A DNA stretch of 13,229 nucleotides from Sedimentisphaerales bacterium (GTDB taxonomy: Bacteria; Planctomycetota; Phycisphaerae; Sedimentisphaerales; SG8-4): the NCBI GenBank assembly GCA_016928975.1, contig JAFGJR010000057.1:1-13229 (forward strand), written 5' to 3'. The position numbers were made by a program, and so were the translations under genes. Positions 1 to 8,143 of the stretch are shown here, one piece after another (within the stretch, counting starts at the first letter, position 1; every line of letters starts with the position of its first letter). The notes beneath the pieces are model-generated. The model made no database searches. It worked only from the letters and a program-made list of their open reading frames with translations, and was not told where the DNA came from.

Positions 1-1124
1 CGTTCTATCATCGGGCGGACTTCTTCGTCAGTTCCGGCTGGTACATAGACGAGGTGGAGTTGTGGCGAGGGGTGCCGGCGTTCACGAGCCCCATCTATCG
101 TTTCTGGTCACCGGTGAATAGCGTGCACTTCTATACGATCAGCGAGGCGGAACGCGATATGCTCATCCAGGACTGGCCGAGCGTCTGGACTTACGAGGGT
201 ATCGCCTATCAAGCGTTTGTTGATGGCGGCCAGGCGGGGACGGCGCCGATTTACCGGTTCTGGTCGGGGCATTCGCATTTCTACACGATCAGCGAAGCCG
301 AACGGGACATGCTGATTCAGGACTGGCCGAGCGTCTGGACCTATGAGGGGATCGCGTTCTATGCGTATCCCGAGGGCCAGCAGCCGGAGGGGAGCAAGCC
401 GGTCTATCGGTTCTGGAACGGCAGCCGGGTGTGTCACTTCTACACGATGAGCGAAACTGAACGAGACATGATCATCCGTGATTTCTCGCACGTCTTCAGC
501 TACGAGGGCGTTGCCTGGTACGCGGAGGCTCCACTGGACGGCGTCGCTTTGACGATGGACAACCAGGCGGGACTGTTGGATTCCCGGTCGGCGCAAGCCA
601 ACAGTGGTGAATCGCAGAGCGAACCGCTGCCGCGCCTGCCGGGCATGCGCCTTGTGGACCCCAACCCGGCCAACCTCACCGGGCAGGTCATCTACCTCGA
701 TTTCGACGGCGAGCAGAACGTCACCTACAATGGCCCAGTGACGGTCGGTCCGTTCGATGTCCCAGCTTTCCAGGCTACTGGCAGTTTGGCTGGACAAGAG
801 CAGATGATCATTAGTGGCGTCCTGGGACAATTGCAGCAGACCTTCGCTGACTGCGGCGTTACGTTCACTGCGGACAAGCCATCTGGTGGCGTCGTCTACT
901 CCAGCGTCTACGTCGGCGGTGATGATTCGACGTTTGCGCCGTACGGATTGTTCTTCGGGTTGGCGGAGCAGGTCGATGTCGGCAATCGCGCACGCGATGA
1001 TGATGCCCTGGTCTTCACCGATTGCCTTGGCCAATACATGCTTGACATGGACTCACTCACTGACAGACTCACCCGCATCATCGCTCACGAGGTGGGGCAT
1101 CTGCTTGGTTACGCTCATGCCTGA
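1..1124 (+). CDS. 3' part of a secreted protein: beta-sandwich tail, three DUF5648 repeats, metzincin-like zinc site (5' end outside window)
   Basis: The reading frame is open to the left edge (first full codon at 3), so the true start lies outside; the internal GTG at 54 is not a credible start. The first visible residues end in GWYIDEVEL, typical of the last strand of beta-sandwich domains attached to secreted bacterial proteases. Three DUF5648-type repeats follow, each with P-[IV]-YRFW, HFYT, E-RDM and YEG[IV]A. After a linker comes a domain starting near IYLDFDGEQNVTYNG and ending in HEVGHLLGYAH at 1086-1118, which is the metzincin zinc motif HExxHxxGxxH. The frame stops one residue later with two consecutive stops (TGA TAG), so no Met-turn follows. 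I recall this domain from large planctomycete surface proteins. It is probably a secreted or surface-bound metalloprotease or a relic of one; activity is doubtful because the domain looks cut short. A link to the neighbouring secretion genes is possible but not shown. Confidence 0.82.
   Translation, partial: FYHRADFFVSSGWYIDEVELWRGVPAFTSPIYRFWSPVNSVHFYTISEAERDMLIQDWPSVWTYEGIAYQAFVDGGQAGTAPIYRFWSGHSHFYTISEAERDMLIQDWPSVWTYEGIAFYAYPEGQQPEGSKPVYRFWNGSRVCHFYTMSETERDMIIRDFSHVFSYEGVAWYAEAPLDGVALTMDNQAGLLDSRSAQANSGESQSEPLPRLPGMRLVDPNPANLTGQVIYLDFDGEQNVTYNGPVTVGPFDVPAFQATGSLAGQEQMIISGVLGQLQQTFADCGVTFTADKPSGGVVYSSVYVGGDDSTFAPYGLFFGLAEQVDVGNRARDDDALVFTDCLGQYMLDMDSLTDRLTRIIAHEVGHLLGYAHA
90..533 (+). repeat. 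Three tandem DUF5648-type coding repeats
   Basis: The units start at about 90, 246 and 399, with periods of 156 and 153 nt. Units 1 and 2 are identical over a 27-residue core (HFYTIS to YEGIA), while the DNA of that core differs at 12 codons, all synonymous. Unit 3 is more diverged (HFYTMSETERDM, SYEGVAW). DUF5648 repeats are found in secreted bacterial proteins and their ligand is unknown to me. Confidence 0.85.
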
Positions 1125-1275
1125 TAGTCACCACGTGAGCGTCTCTTCTCCTATCCCGCCTAATCAAAAACGCGTGGCTATGCCGATATTCCCCGTATGA
1201 GACAAGAAAGCGGGCCCGATGGCCGTGCTCGGCGGGTGGCCGCTCTTGGCCCGGATTCTGACAGTATGGTTCTGC

Positions 1276-1280
1276 GGAGG
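1276..1280 (+). promoter_or_regulatory. Ribosome binding site fixing the adaptor start
   Basis: GGAGG lies 7 nt before the ATG at 1288. The longer frame from the ATG at 1219 has no comparable site and would add a GC-rich stretch before the signal peptide, so 1288 is preferred. Confidence 0.75.
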
Positions 1281-1287
1281 TTTCGGC

Positions 1288-2142
1288 ATGACTGCGGATA
1301 GAGGAATGCTTCTCAGGATTGTCCTTGTCGGACTTCTCTCCGTCTCCCACGCAGCCTACTCCCAGACCAGTGTCCGCGCCATCACGCGGCCGAGCGTGGA
1401 TATCACGCTCTCCTTTGTCCAGCCAGGGCGAATTGCCCAGGTTCTGTTCAAAGAAGGTGATGTGGTGAAGGCAGGGGATGTCCTGGTCCGCCAGGATGAT
1501 GCCGCCGAGCAGGTTCAGCTTGCCCAGCTTAAGGCTCAGAGCGAAGACTTGACGCAGGTGAAGGCCAGCGAGGCGTCGTTGGCACAGAAGAAGGTCGATC
1601 TGGAGAAGCTGCAAAAAGCCGCCGCCAGCAACGCCGCGACCTTCCTTGAGGTCGAGCATGCCAAGCTCGATGTGACGATTGCCCAATTATCTTTGGAGCT
1701 TGCCGAGTTCGAGCACGAGCAAGCAGGTCGGAAGTACGAGGAATACAGGATCCGCGTGGAGAACATGCGACTGAAGAGTCCTATCGACGGTCGAATCGAG
1801 GAGATCGGTGTCGAGGTGGGCGAATCGGCCAACGCCCTGGCCGATGTGGTCCGGGTGGTGCAGATCGATCCGTTGTGGATCGATGCGCCTGTGCCGTGGG
1901 CGGAAGCGACTGGTCTGAAAGCCGGGCGGACCGCACGAGTACAGTTCAGTGGGTCAGGCGTTGCAGAGGCGGGTCTAGAGGCTGCCCTTGCACCCGCCAC
2001 TGCAGAGGGACGCGTGATCTTCGTTGCCGCAGTGGCCGATGCTGCCAGCGGAACCTTGCGGGTGCGAATCGAGGTGCCGAACAAGACGGCCAGACCGGCG
2101 GGCGAGCATGTCTTGATCACGTTCGCAGATGAAGGACGATAG
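1288..2142 (+). CDS. Periplasmic adaptor protein (HlyD / RND membrane-fusion family)
   Basis: The protein has 284 residues. An N-terminal signal sequence (MTADRGMLLRIVLVGLLSV, likely cleaved around HAAYS-Q) indicates export to the periplasm. A split lipoyl domain is clear: first half about 38-70 (GRIAQVLFKEGDVVKAGDVL) and second half about 160-190 (LKSPIDGRIEEIGVEVGE). Between them lies an Ala/Glu/Lys/Leu-rich alpha-hairpin (about 71-158). A beta-barrel and a short membrane-proximal part follow (LWIDAPVPWAEATGLKAG, SGTLRVRIEVPN). Such adaptors bridge an inner-membrane pump to a TolC-type channel. The TolC-like gene follows after 17 nt, so the two probably form an operon. No pump gene is next to it, which is odd for this family; the partner may be the HlyD-fused membrane proteins on the opposite strand or a pump elsewhere. 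The 163 nt upstream (1125-1287) contain no gene and no promoter I trust. Confidence 0.9.
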   Translation: MTADRGMLLRIVLVGLLSVSHAAYSQTSVRAITRPSVDITLSFVQPGRIAQVLFKEGDVVKAGDVLVRQDDAAEQVQLAQLKAQSEDLTQVKASEASLAQKKVDLEKLQKAAASNAATFLEVEHAKLDVTIAQLSLELAEFEHEQAGRKYEEYRIRVENMRLKSPIDGRIEEIGVEVGESANALADVVRVVQIDPLWIDAPVPWAEATGLKAGRTARVQFSGSGVAEAGLEAALAPATAEGRVIFVAAVADAASGTLRVRIEVPNKTARPAGEHVLITFADEGR

Positions 2143-2159
2143 CTAACGGGAATCCACTT

Positions 2160-3959
2160 ATGTCATTGCGGCCCGGGGCCGGAGATCTCCGAACGCTTCT
2201 ACCTGTTATTCTGGTAGGCTTGCTGATCGCAGGCGGGGGATGCGTGTCCGATGAAGTGGGCGACAGATCGAAGGTGAGCACCTACCAGAGACGGCTGGCG
2301 GGTGGCGGGCCGCAACTGAGACGGAATGAGCAGGAAATGCCCTCGGCACAGCCTCTGGGATTGCTCCAGCCGGTCGAGACTCGGCAGGAACCGATCCCAA
2401 GTCTGCAGGTGACCGTGGACCCCAACACCGGGCAGAAGAACGCGCCACTGACGATCGAGCAGGCCATTGTGCGTGCGCTGGCCAACAGCCCGGAGATTCG
2501 CATCGTCAGCTTTGACCCGGAGATTGCCCGCCAGGAGGTCGCCAAAGCGGCGGGGGACTTCGATCCGGTGAGCTTCGGCCGGTACAACTACGGCAGGCAG
2601 GACAACCCGGTCAACAGCTTCTTCGATCCGGGAGAATCCGAGACACGGCTGTACGAGGTTGGGGTGAAACAACGGACGATTCTTGGCTCAGAGTGGTCGG
2701 CCAGCTACGGCCTGAGCCGCGTCTGGGATGACCTGTCATTGCACACGCTATCGACTCGGTATGAGCCGATGGTCGTGTTCGAGCTTCGCCAACCTCTGCT
2801 GCGCGACGCCGGCACCCAGGTGAACCTGGCGGGGGTGGATATCGCCAAGCTCAACTACGAGGCGGCGATGCTGGGCTTTCGGGAGAAGGCGGAGGCGGTC
2901 TGTGCGGCTGTGATTACCGCGTATTGGCGCCTGGTTCAGGCTCGCCGCGACATCCAGATCCAGCGCGAGCTGGTGAGCCAGACGAATGAGACGTTGAAGA
3001 AGGTCGAGGGGCGTCGTGACATCGATGCCACGGATGTCCAGACGGAACAGGTGGCTGCCTACGCCAGGTCGCGGGAGGCGATCCTGCTGGAATTGGAGAA
3101 GCAGGCGATCGACGCACAGGATGCGCTGACGCGTCTGATTTCTGATCCGCACGTGAACCTGGGCAGTGAGTTGACGATCCTGCCAACGAGCGAGCCGCAG
3201 GTGATCCGCGAGTTGCCCCAGTCCGTGATTCTGGCGGACCGCACGTTGGCGGTGGCGATGCAGCGAAATCCTGGGATCCAGCGGGCGCAGCTTGGGATTC
3301 AGGTGGCCCAGATCAACCTTGACGTGGCGAAGAACCAGGAGATGCCCCGGCTGGACCTGGTGGGCTCGGCGAGAGCTCGCAGCCTGGCGGAGGATCTCTA
3401 CGATGCGCAGGACCAGATCGACAACGGTCAGTATACCAGCTACGCCATCGGATTGACCCTGGAGTACCCTCTGGGCAACCGCAGCCGACGTGCCGAGTCG
3501 CTGCGCAGACAGTGGGAGCGGAGGAAGGCGACGGCTGTTTACCACAATGCGGCCGACCAAGTGGCAGTGCAGGTCCGGGAAAAGGCTCGCAGGGTGCAGA
3601 CGAGCTTCGAACAGCTCAAGGCGCAAAAGGAGGCTGTGCAGGCAGCCCGGATGCATCTGCAGACGCTGGGGGAATCGGAGCCGATCCGAGAGAAGCTCAC
3701 GCCGGAATTCCTATTGGTGAAATTGCAGGGCCAGGAGACCTATGCTCAAGCCCAGCGGGCGGAGACAAGCGCCCTTGCGGAGCTCAACATTGCATTGGCG
3801 GAGCTTGCCCAGGCGGCGGGGACAATCCTCGATCTGCGGACGGTGGAGGCGTCGCTTTCTTGCGTGGTGGAGCGTCTGCCTGAAGTGGAGTCGCCCGAAC
3901 AGGAGCCCGACCAGCAAACGCGGCGAGAGCCACCCTGGGAAATGTCGCCCTCATTCTAA
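2160..3959 (+). CDS. TolC-like outer-membrane efflux protein, probable lipoprotein
   Basis: The protein has 599 residues. The N-terminus has a hydrophobic segment ending in LLIAGGGC, with Cys28 a candidate for lipidation; Gly at -3 makes the lipobox atypical. A linker of about 65 residues precedes two outer-membrane efflux protein (OEP) repeats. The first begins near LTIEQAIVRALANSPEI and the second near LADRTLAVAMQRNPGIQRA. Each has long amphipathic helices and beta segments (YEVGVKQ, YAIGLTLEYPLGN) as in the TolC alpha/beta barrel. The family forms a trimeric channel across the outer membrane that docks with periplasmic adaptors. It is translated just downstream of the adaptor gene (17-nt gap, weak Shine-Dalgarno), which fits an adaptor-channel pair. 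Its TAA stop overlaps the stop of the convergent SecA-like gene by 4 nt, so the two transcripts must run into each other. The substrate cannot be told from sequence. Confidence 0.92.
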   Translation: MSLRPGAGDLRTLLPVILVGLLIAGGGCVSDEVGDRSKVSTYQRRLAGGGPQLRRNEQEMPSAQPLGLLQPVETRQEPIPSLQVTVDPNTGQKNAPLTIEQAIVRALANSPEIRIVSFDPEIARQEVAKAAGDFDPVSFGRYNYGRQDNPVNSFFDPGESETRLYEVGVKQRTILGSEWSASYGLSRVWDDLSLHTLSTRYEPMVVFELRQPLLRDAGTQVNLAGVDIAKLNYEAAMLGFREKAEAVCAAVITAYWRLVQARRDIQIQRELVSQTNETLKKVEGRRDIDATDVQTEQVAAYARSREAILLELEKQAIDAQDALTRLISDPHVNLGSELTILPTSEPQVIRELPQSVILADRTLAVAMQRNPGIQRAQLGIQVAQINLDVAKNQEMPRLDLVGSARARSLAEDLYDAQDQIDNGQYTSYAIGLTLEYPLGNRSRRAESLRRQWERRKATAVYHNAADQVAVQVREKARRVQTSFEQLKAQKEAVQAARMHLQTLGESEPIREKLTPEFLLVKLQGQETYAQAQRAETSALAELNIALAELAQAAGTILDLRTVEASLSCVVERLPEVESPEQEPDQQTRREPPWEMSPSF

Positions 3960-5941
3960 CCCCTGCCGGCGAAGCCGAGGGTTTCGTCGAGCCAGTGGTC
4001 GGCTCGCATGACCGCCTTTCGCTGGCTCAGGGCGAAGCGGTCGGCCCGAGACTGAGCCAGGCGAAACGTTGCCTTTGTCAAGGCAGAGGAGACGTCATCA
4101 GATGTCTGAACGTGGCGGCGCTTGAGATATCCGACCAGGTGTGTCGCATAGCGGCAGACGAACTCATCTTCCAGGGACACGATCGCCTGGGCACTTCCAG
4201 GATCGCCCTGGCGAGCGCATCGGCCGAAGAGCTGACGGTCGATCCGGCCGGACTCATTCCGCTCGGCGGCGATCACGTGCAGGCCGCCGACCTCGGCCAC
4301 ACCTCGGCCCAGTTTGATATCCGTGCCTCGGCCGGCCATGTTCGTCGCGACGGTGATCTTGCCCGGCTGGCCGGCCTCTGCGACGATCTGGGCTTCCTCA
4401 CGATGACGGACGGCATTGAGCACCTGATGCTCCAGGCCCTGCACGGCGAGCAGGCCGCTGAGATGCTCGCTGTCGCGCACGCTCCGCGTTCCCACCAGGA
4501 CCGGTCTGCCGCTCTCGTGGACCTTTTGAATCTCCTCCACAAGGCGTCGCCATTTGCCTTCCTTGCTCGATAGGACAATATCGGCCAGCACCGTTCGAAC
4601 GCAGGGCCGGTTCGTCGGGATTACCACAACCGGCAGGTTGTAGATCTGCCAGAATTCGTTGGCCGCCTCCTGGGCCGTTCCGGTCATTCCCGCCAAGTGC
4701 TTGTATAGCCGAAAGAATCTCTGAAAGCTGATTCGGGCGTATGTGTCCTTCCAGGCAGTGACCTCCAGCCCTTCTTTGGCTTCGATCGCCTGGTGCAGGC
4801 CGTCTCGCCAAGACCGGTCCGGCATGATCCGCCCGGTGAAATCGTCCACGATCACGACTTTGCCGTCGCGGACGATATAGTGCTTGTCCTTGATGTACAA
4901 CTGCCTGGCGACCAGCGCCCTGGTCATGATCTCCTCGCGGCGGCGGGCACCTCTCCAAATCCCCGGCCACGAGGCTGTCATCTCCTCCAGACGCCGACAG
5001 CCCTCGCCGGTCAGCTCCACCTCGCGGTAGCGAACGTCGATGGTGTAGTCCCTGGGGTGGCAGAGGCTCTCCGCCAGCTTGACAGCCTGGCAGAAGGCTT
5101 GCGTCTGCTCGGGGTTGGGGGCCGGGCCGGAGATGATCAAAGGAGTCACCGCTTCGTCGACCAGGACGGAATCGGCTTCATCGACAAGGGCACAATTCAA
5201 GCCTCGCTGCACGAGGCGATCCAGGGGAGACCTTCCACCCGAGGCAATCTTGCTGAGCAGAGCAGACCTGGATCCTCGTAGTCGTCCCAACAGCAATCGA
5301 TCCCGCAGGAAATCCGCCGTCACTTCCTTGTTTGTGCAGTAGGTGATGTCCGCGGCGTAGGCATTCCTGCGATCCTCGGCGGCCATGCCCTGCTCGACAT
5401 AGGCTACGCTGAGTCCACAGAACTGGTAGATCCGGCCCATCCATTCGGCGTCTCGCCTGGCCAGATAGTCGTTGACGGTGATGATGTGGCAGCCTCGACC
5501 TCGCCAGCCGGCAACCGTCGCGGGCATCGTGGCGGCGAGCGTCTTGCCCTCGCCTGTGGCCATCTCGGCGATACACCCTTTGGACAACGCCAGTGCCCCG
5601 GCGACCTGAACGGGAAAAGGCTTCTCGCCGATCTGGCGCGCCGCCGCTTCCCGCACGATGGCAAATGCCCGATCCAGGTCCGGCGCCTTGTCACGACCGA
5701 GGCGAAAGACGCGGCTTAGGTCGGCGGCCTGCTCTCGCAGTTTCTGGTCCGCGATGACGGAGAACCGCTTCTCCAAGTCCACGATTCTCTGGGCGCGGCG
5801 AAGAAACCGCTCCCGTCGCGGAATACGCCGAGTCAACAGGCCCACCCCTGCATGCCAGAGGGCGTCGGCCCCCTGCGGCAGGGGCTTGTCCTGCAAGTCC
5901 TGATCGAGTGGCTGCCAGCTTGCGTGGGAGAAGGTCGCCAT
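3956..5941 (-). CDS. Short SecA-like preprotein translocase ATPase
   Basis: The protein has 661 residues. The DEAD-type SecA motor is complete: Walker A MATGEGKT (127-134), TVNDYLARRDAEWM (155-168), Walker B ALVDEADSVL (251-260), DDFTGRIMPDRSW (366-378), GMTGTA (418-423), TNMAGRGTDIKLG (533-545) and the arginine-finger motif GRCARQGDPGS (573-583). A preprotein cross-linking region is recognisable between the two halves of the first nucleotide-binding domain (about 265-400). After LEDEF (590-594) only about 67 residues remain, so most of the helical scaffold/wing region and the zinc-binding tail of housekeeping SecA (commonly 830-950 residues) are missing. It is therefore likely an accessory, SecA2-like motor rather than the housekeeping secA. 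The ATG directly abuts the TGA of the M50 gene (TGAATG). AGGAGG lies 12 nt upstream, inside the last codons of that gene, so translation is probably coupled. It is the last gene of the minus-strand operon. Housekeeping SecA pushes unfolded proteins through SecYEG; the partner channel here is unknown. Confidence 0.92.
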   Translation of the reverse strand: MATFSHASWQPLDQDLQDKPLPQGADALWHAGVGLLTRRIPRRERFLRRAQRIVDLEKRFSVIADQKLREQAADLSRVFRLGRDKAPDLDRAFAIVREAAARQIGEKPFPVQVAGALALSKGCIAEMATGEGKTLAATMPATVAGWRGRGCHIITVNDYLARRDAEWMGRIYQFCGLSVAYVEQGMAAEDRRNAYAADITYCTNKEVTADFLRDRLLLGRLRGSRSALLSKIASGGRSPLDRLVQRGLNCALVDEADSVLVDEAVTPLIISGPAPNPEQTQAFCQAVKLAESLCHPRDYTIDVRYREVELTGEGCRRLEEMTASWPGIWRGARRREEIMTRALVARQLYIKDKHYIVRDGKVVIVDDFTGRIMPDRSWRDGLHQAIEAKEGLEVTAWKDTYARISFQRFFRLYKHLAGMTGTAQEAANEFWQIYNLPVVVIPTNRPCVRTVLADIVLSSKEGKWRRLVEEIQKVHESGRPVLVGTRSVRDSEHLSGLLAVQGLEHQVLNAVRHREEAQIVAEAGQPGKITVATNMAGRGTDIKLGRGVAEVGGLHVIAAERNESGRIDRQLFGRCARQGDPGSAQAIVSLEDEFVCRYATHLVGYLKRRHVQTSDDVSSALTKATFRLAQSRADRFALSQRKAVMRADHWLDETLGFAGRG

Positions 5942-8128
5942 TCAGATGTGGAACCTCCTCTGGAACAACCGTCTGGCGGACTGGTACCACTGGATCAACA
6001 AAGGCTTGCGTGTCATGGTGAGCCGGGCCACGACTCGCTGGCCGGTCAGGAGGCTGGATGCATCTGGCGCGGCGGGTTTGATGCGAATCTCGAAGAACTT
6101 CTCTGCCGCGGTTGTATCCTGCGGGGCTCGTGAACGTGTAGGCATGTCGCCGCCAGCGGCGTAGCCAAGGGCTTCAGAAGGCAACTCGTCGCTGCCGGCA
6201 GGGAAGATCTTCTCGATGCGGCCCGTGAGAGTCCGGTCGGGCCGGCCCTTGATGCGGATCTCGACCTCTTGACTGGCCTGCTCGAAGATCATGGCGGCGA
6301 CATCCTGACCGGCGGTCACGCGAAGGATCAGATCGTTGAGGCTGCCGACGAATCCGATCGTGTCGCCTCGCCTGAGGTATGTGCCTTTGCTGTATTCAAT
6401 CTCGGGGGCTATCCAGATCCCTTTGAAGGGCGACCTCAAGTTCAGCTTGTCCAGTTGCCACTGGACGCGGGCAAGGCTTTCGTCGAGGGCGTCGATCTGC
6501 TCTGCAATGGTCTGCGCCGCGGCAGTCTCCTGGATCTCGGCCAGACGATAGCGTGCCTCCAGGCCGCGTCGTTCCGCCAGTAGGATTGCCTTCTGCGCCT
6601 CCAGTTCGCGGTTGATGGCCTGCACCAGCGGCGGGCCGTCCGGAGAAGCTGCCGACTGCGAGGGCAGGAAGTCGGTGACAAAGCCGTCGCTCTCGGCGTG
6701 GATCAGGGCGAGTTGTGCAGGCTCGACGATTCCTTCGATTCGGTAGTGGTCCGGCATACGAACCAGGCCGATGAGCATGAATGTTGCGCACAGCCCGCCT
6801 GCCGTGGAGGCAACCGCCCGGCGGCGATTGCGAGCCAGTTCCGGACCTGTCGCCAGGTACCTGATGAACTGGACCAGCGGGGCGATGAGCCAGCCACCAA
6901 CGGCGGCTATCGCAAAAAGCGGAACGAGGATGAACAGTTGCTCAGGCAAGCGGCGATTGAGGAACAGGAGAATGCGGATGCTGATGTAGACGCGATAGAC
7001 GGTCGAGGTCGTGCCGTAAAGGACAAACCAGACCGTTTCACCGGGACCACAGGCCGGGTTCTGAAGCTTCTTCACGGACCAGACGTATCGCTTGACGAGA
7101 TAGTAGATGTAGTTTCTGGACCGCTGAGCGAGGTTTGGGATCTCAATCAGATCGCAAAGGACGTAGTACGCGTCGAATCGCAGCAGGGGGTTGCCGTTGA
7201 ACAAGACCGTCGAGACACTGGCCACGAAGATGACGTTGTAGGCGATGATGTGGAGGGTCCCCGTGGAGGTCTGGGCCCAGACGATGGCGGCGACGGAGGC
7301 GGCCGCCAATTCCGCCATGACTCCCGCCATGCCGACAATGGCCCGGTGCCATTTGCTGCGAAAGGCCCAGGCACTGGAGGCATCGACATATGGTAGGGGG
7401 AGAAGCACGAGGAACATCACACCCATGCTGTGCACGTCGCCGCTGCTGCGGTTGAGCCGGCCGAACCGCTTGCAGGCGAAGGCATGGCTGAACTCATGGC
7501 AGACCTTGACGAGCACAAAGCTCAGGTACAACAGGATCAGGTTACCCGGGTCCAGGACATCGGCGCTCTGGGCAAACAATTCACCGGAGTTGGCGATGAC
7601 GAAGTACAGTCCCGCCGCCAACAGGACGACCCACAAACAGAAGCCCGGCCAACTGAAGAGGGAGCCGAAAACACCGACCCAACGGTTGAGAAAGGCATCG
7701 GGGTCGATCAAGGGGACTCGCAGGAAGAGCAGGTTCGCCAGATAGTTCAGGACCTGCCGTCTGACTCGCCGGCGATAGCGGTTGAGAAGCCCCTGTGCGT
7801 CGGGAGGCATGTCCACGTGCAACAGGTTCATCGCGTACAGTTGCCCAAGCAGTTGGATCACTTCCCCCTGAGTCGGGGCGCCATCGCCAAGCTGCTCATT
7901 GCATAGCTGCCAGACCTGTGCCACGGTTCGTCGGCCGTCGAGGGCCCCGGCAAAGCGATAGGCGTTCTCGGCAATGCGAGCGTATTCACTGTTGGCCGGG
8001 TTCTCCAGGACGTACCACAGTTGCCCGCGGAAATATTGCCGGCGGATGTTCACGTCGGACAATAGTCGCGGCCGCAGATCCGCAACGCGATACCATGCCT
8101 CGTGAAATGTCGGGCGGTCTACCGCCAT
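5942..8128 (-). CDS. PqqD-like / M50 site-2-type zinc metalloprotease / HlyD adaptor fusion
   Basis: The protein has 728 residues. The N-terminal 30-105 region (RGQLWYVLENP, ALDGRRTVAQVWQL, LGQLYAMNLLHV) resembles the PqqD winged-helix fold, which in peptide-modification systems binds leader peptides. A polytopic membrane part (about 158-455) carries the M50 zinc site HEFSH at 211-215 and the second motif NGNPLLRFD at 311-319, where Asp319 is the expected third ligand. Both are intact, so the peptidase may be active in the membrane. From about 460 to 715 there is a HlyD-type periplasmic arm: first lipoyl half (IEGIVEPAQLALIHAESDGFV), a hairpin (505-560), second half (LNLRSPFKGIWIAPEIEYSKG) and a beta-barrel. 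I recall annotations such as 'putative peptide zinc metalloprotease' for this architecture. The start at 8128 is preceded by GGGAGAAG just after the stop of the upstream gene (15-nt gap). The likely role is membrane-embedded processing and/or export of a protein substrate; substrate and cleavage site are unknown. Confidence 0.92.
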   Translation of the reverse strand: MAVDRPTFHEAWYRVADLRPRLLSDVNIRRQYFRGQLWYVLENPANSEYARIAENAYRFAGALDGRRTVAQVWQLCNEQLGDGAPTQGEVIQLLGQLYAMNLLHVDMPPDAQGLLNRYRRRVRRQVLNYLANLLFLRVPLIDPDAFLNRWVGVFGSLFSWPGFCLWVVLLAAGLYFVIANSGELFAQSADVLDPGNLILLYLSFVLVKVCHEFSHAFACKRFGRLNRSSGDVHSMGVMFLVLLPLPYVDASSAWAFRSKWHRAIVGMAGVMAELAAASVAAIVWAQTSTGTLHIIAYNVIFVASVSTVLFNGNPLLRFDAYYVLCDLIEIPNLAQRSRNYIYYLVKRYVWSVKKLQNPACGPGETVWFVLYGTTSTVYRVYISIRILLFLNRRLPEQLFILVPLFAIAAVGGWLIAPLVQFIRYLATGPELARNRRRAVASTAGGLCATFMLIGLVRMPDHYRIEGIVEPAQLALIHAESDGFVTDFLPSQSAASPDGPPLVQAINRELEAQKAILLAERRGLEARYRLAEIQETAAAQTIAEQIDALDESLARVQWQLDKLNLRSPFKGIWIAPEIEYSKGTYLRRGDTIGFVGSLNDLILRVTAGQDVAAMIFEQASQEVEIRIKGRPDRTLTGRIEKIFPAGSDELPSEALGYAAGGDMPTRSRAPQDTTAAEKFFEIRIKPAAPDASSLLTGQRVVARLTMTRKPLLIQWYQSARRLFQRRFHI

Positions 8129-8143
8129 GTACGTGCTTCTCCC

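Noticed and set aside
108..1034. Antisense open frame of 308 codons opposite the DUF5648/metzincin protein
   Set aside because: The plus strand carries clear repeats and a zinc motif; the antisense product is Arg-rich with internal repeats that only mirror the coding repeats.
814..1200. Overlapping plus-strand frame that could continue the metzincin domain after a frameshift at about 1120
   Set aside because: The residues after 1122 in that frame show no Met-turn or metzincin-like pattern, so a simple frameshift is not supported.
1211..1253. Inverted repeat CGGGCC ... GGCCCG before the adaptor gene as a terminator
   Set aside because: The arms are only 6 nt with a loop of about 31 nt and no T-run follows; it is likely chance in GC-rich DNA.
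2748..3656. Antisense open frame of 302 codons inside the TolC-like gene
   Set aside because: It encodes a His/Leu/Arg-rich product with no domain; the plus-strand frame is a full OEP protein.
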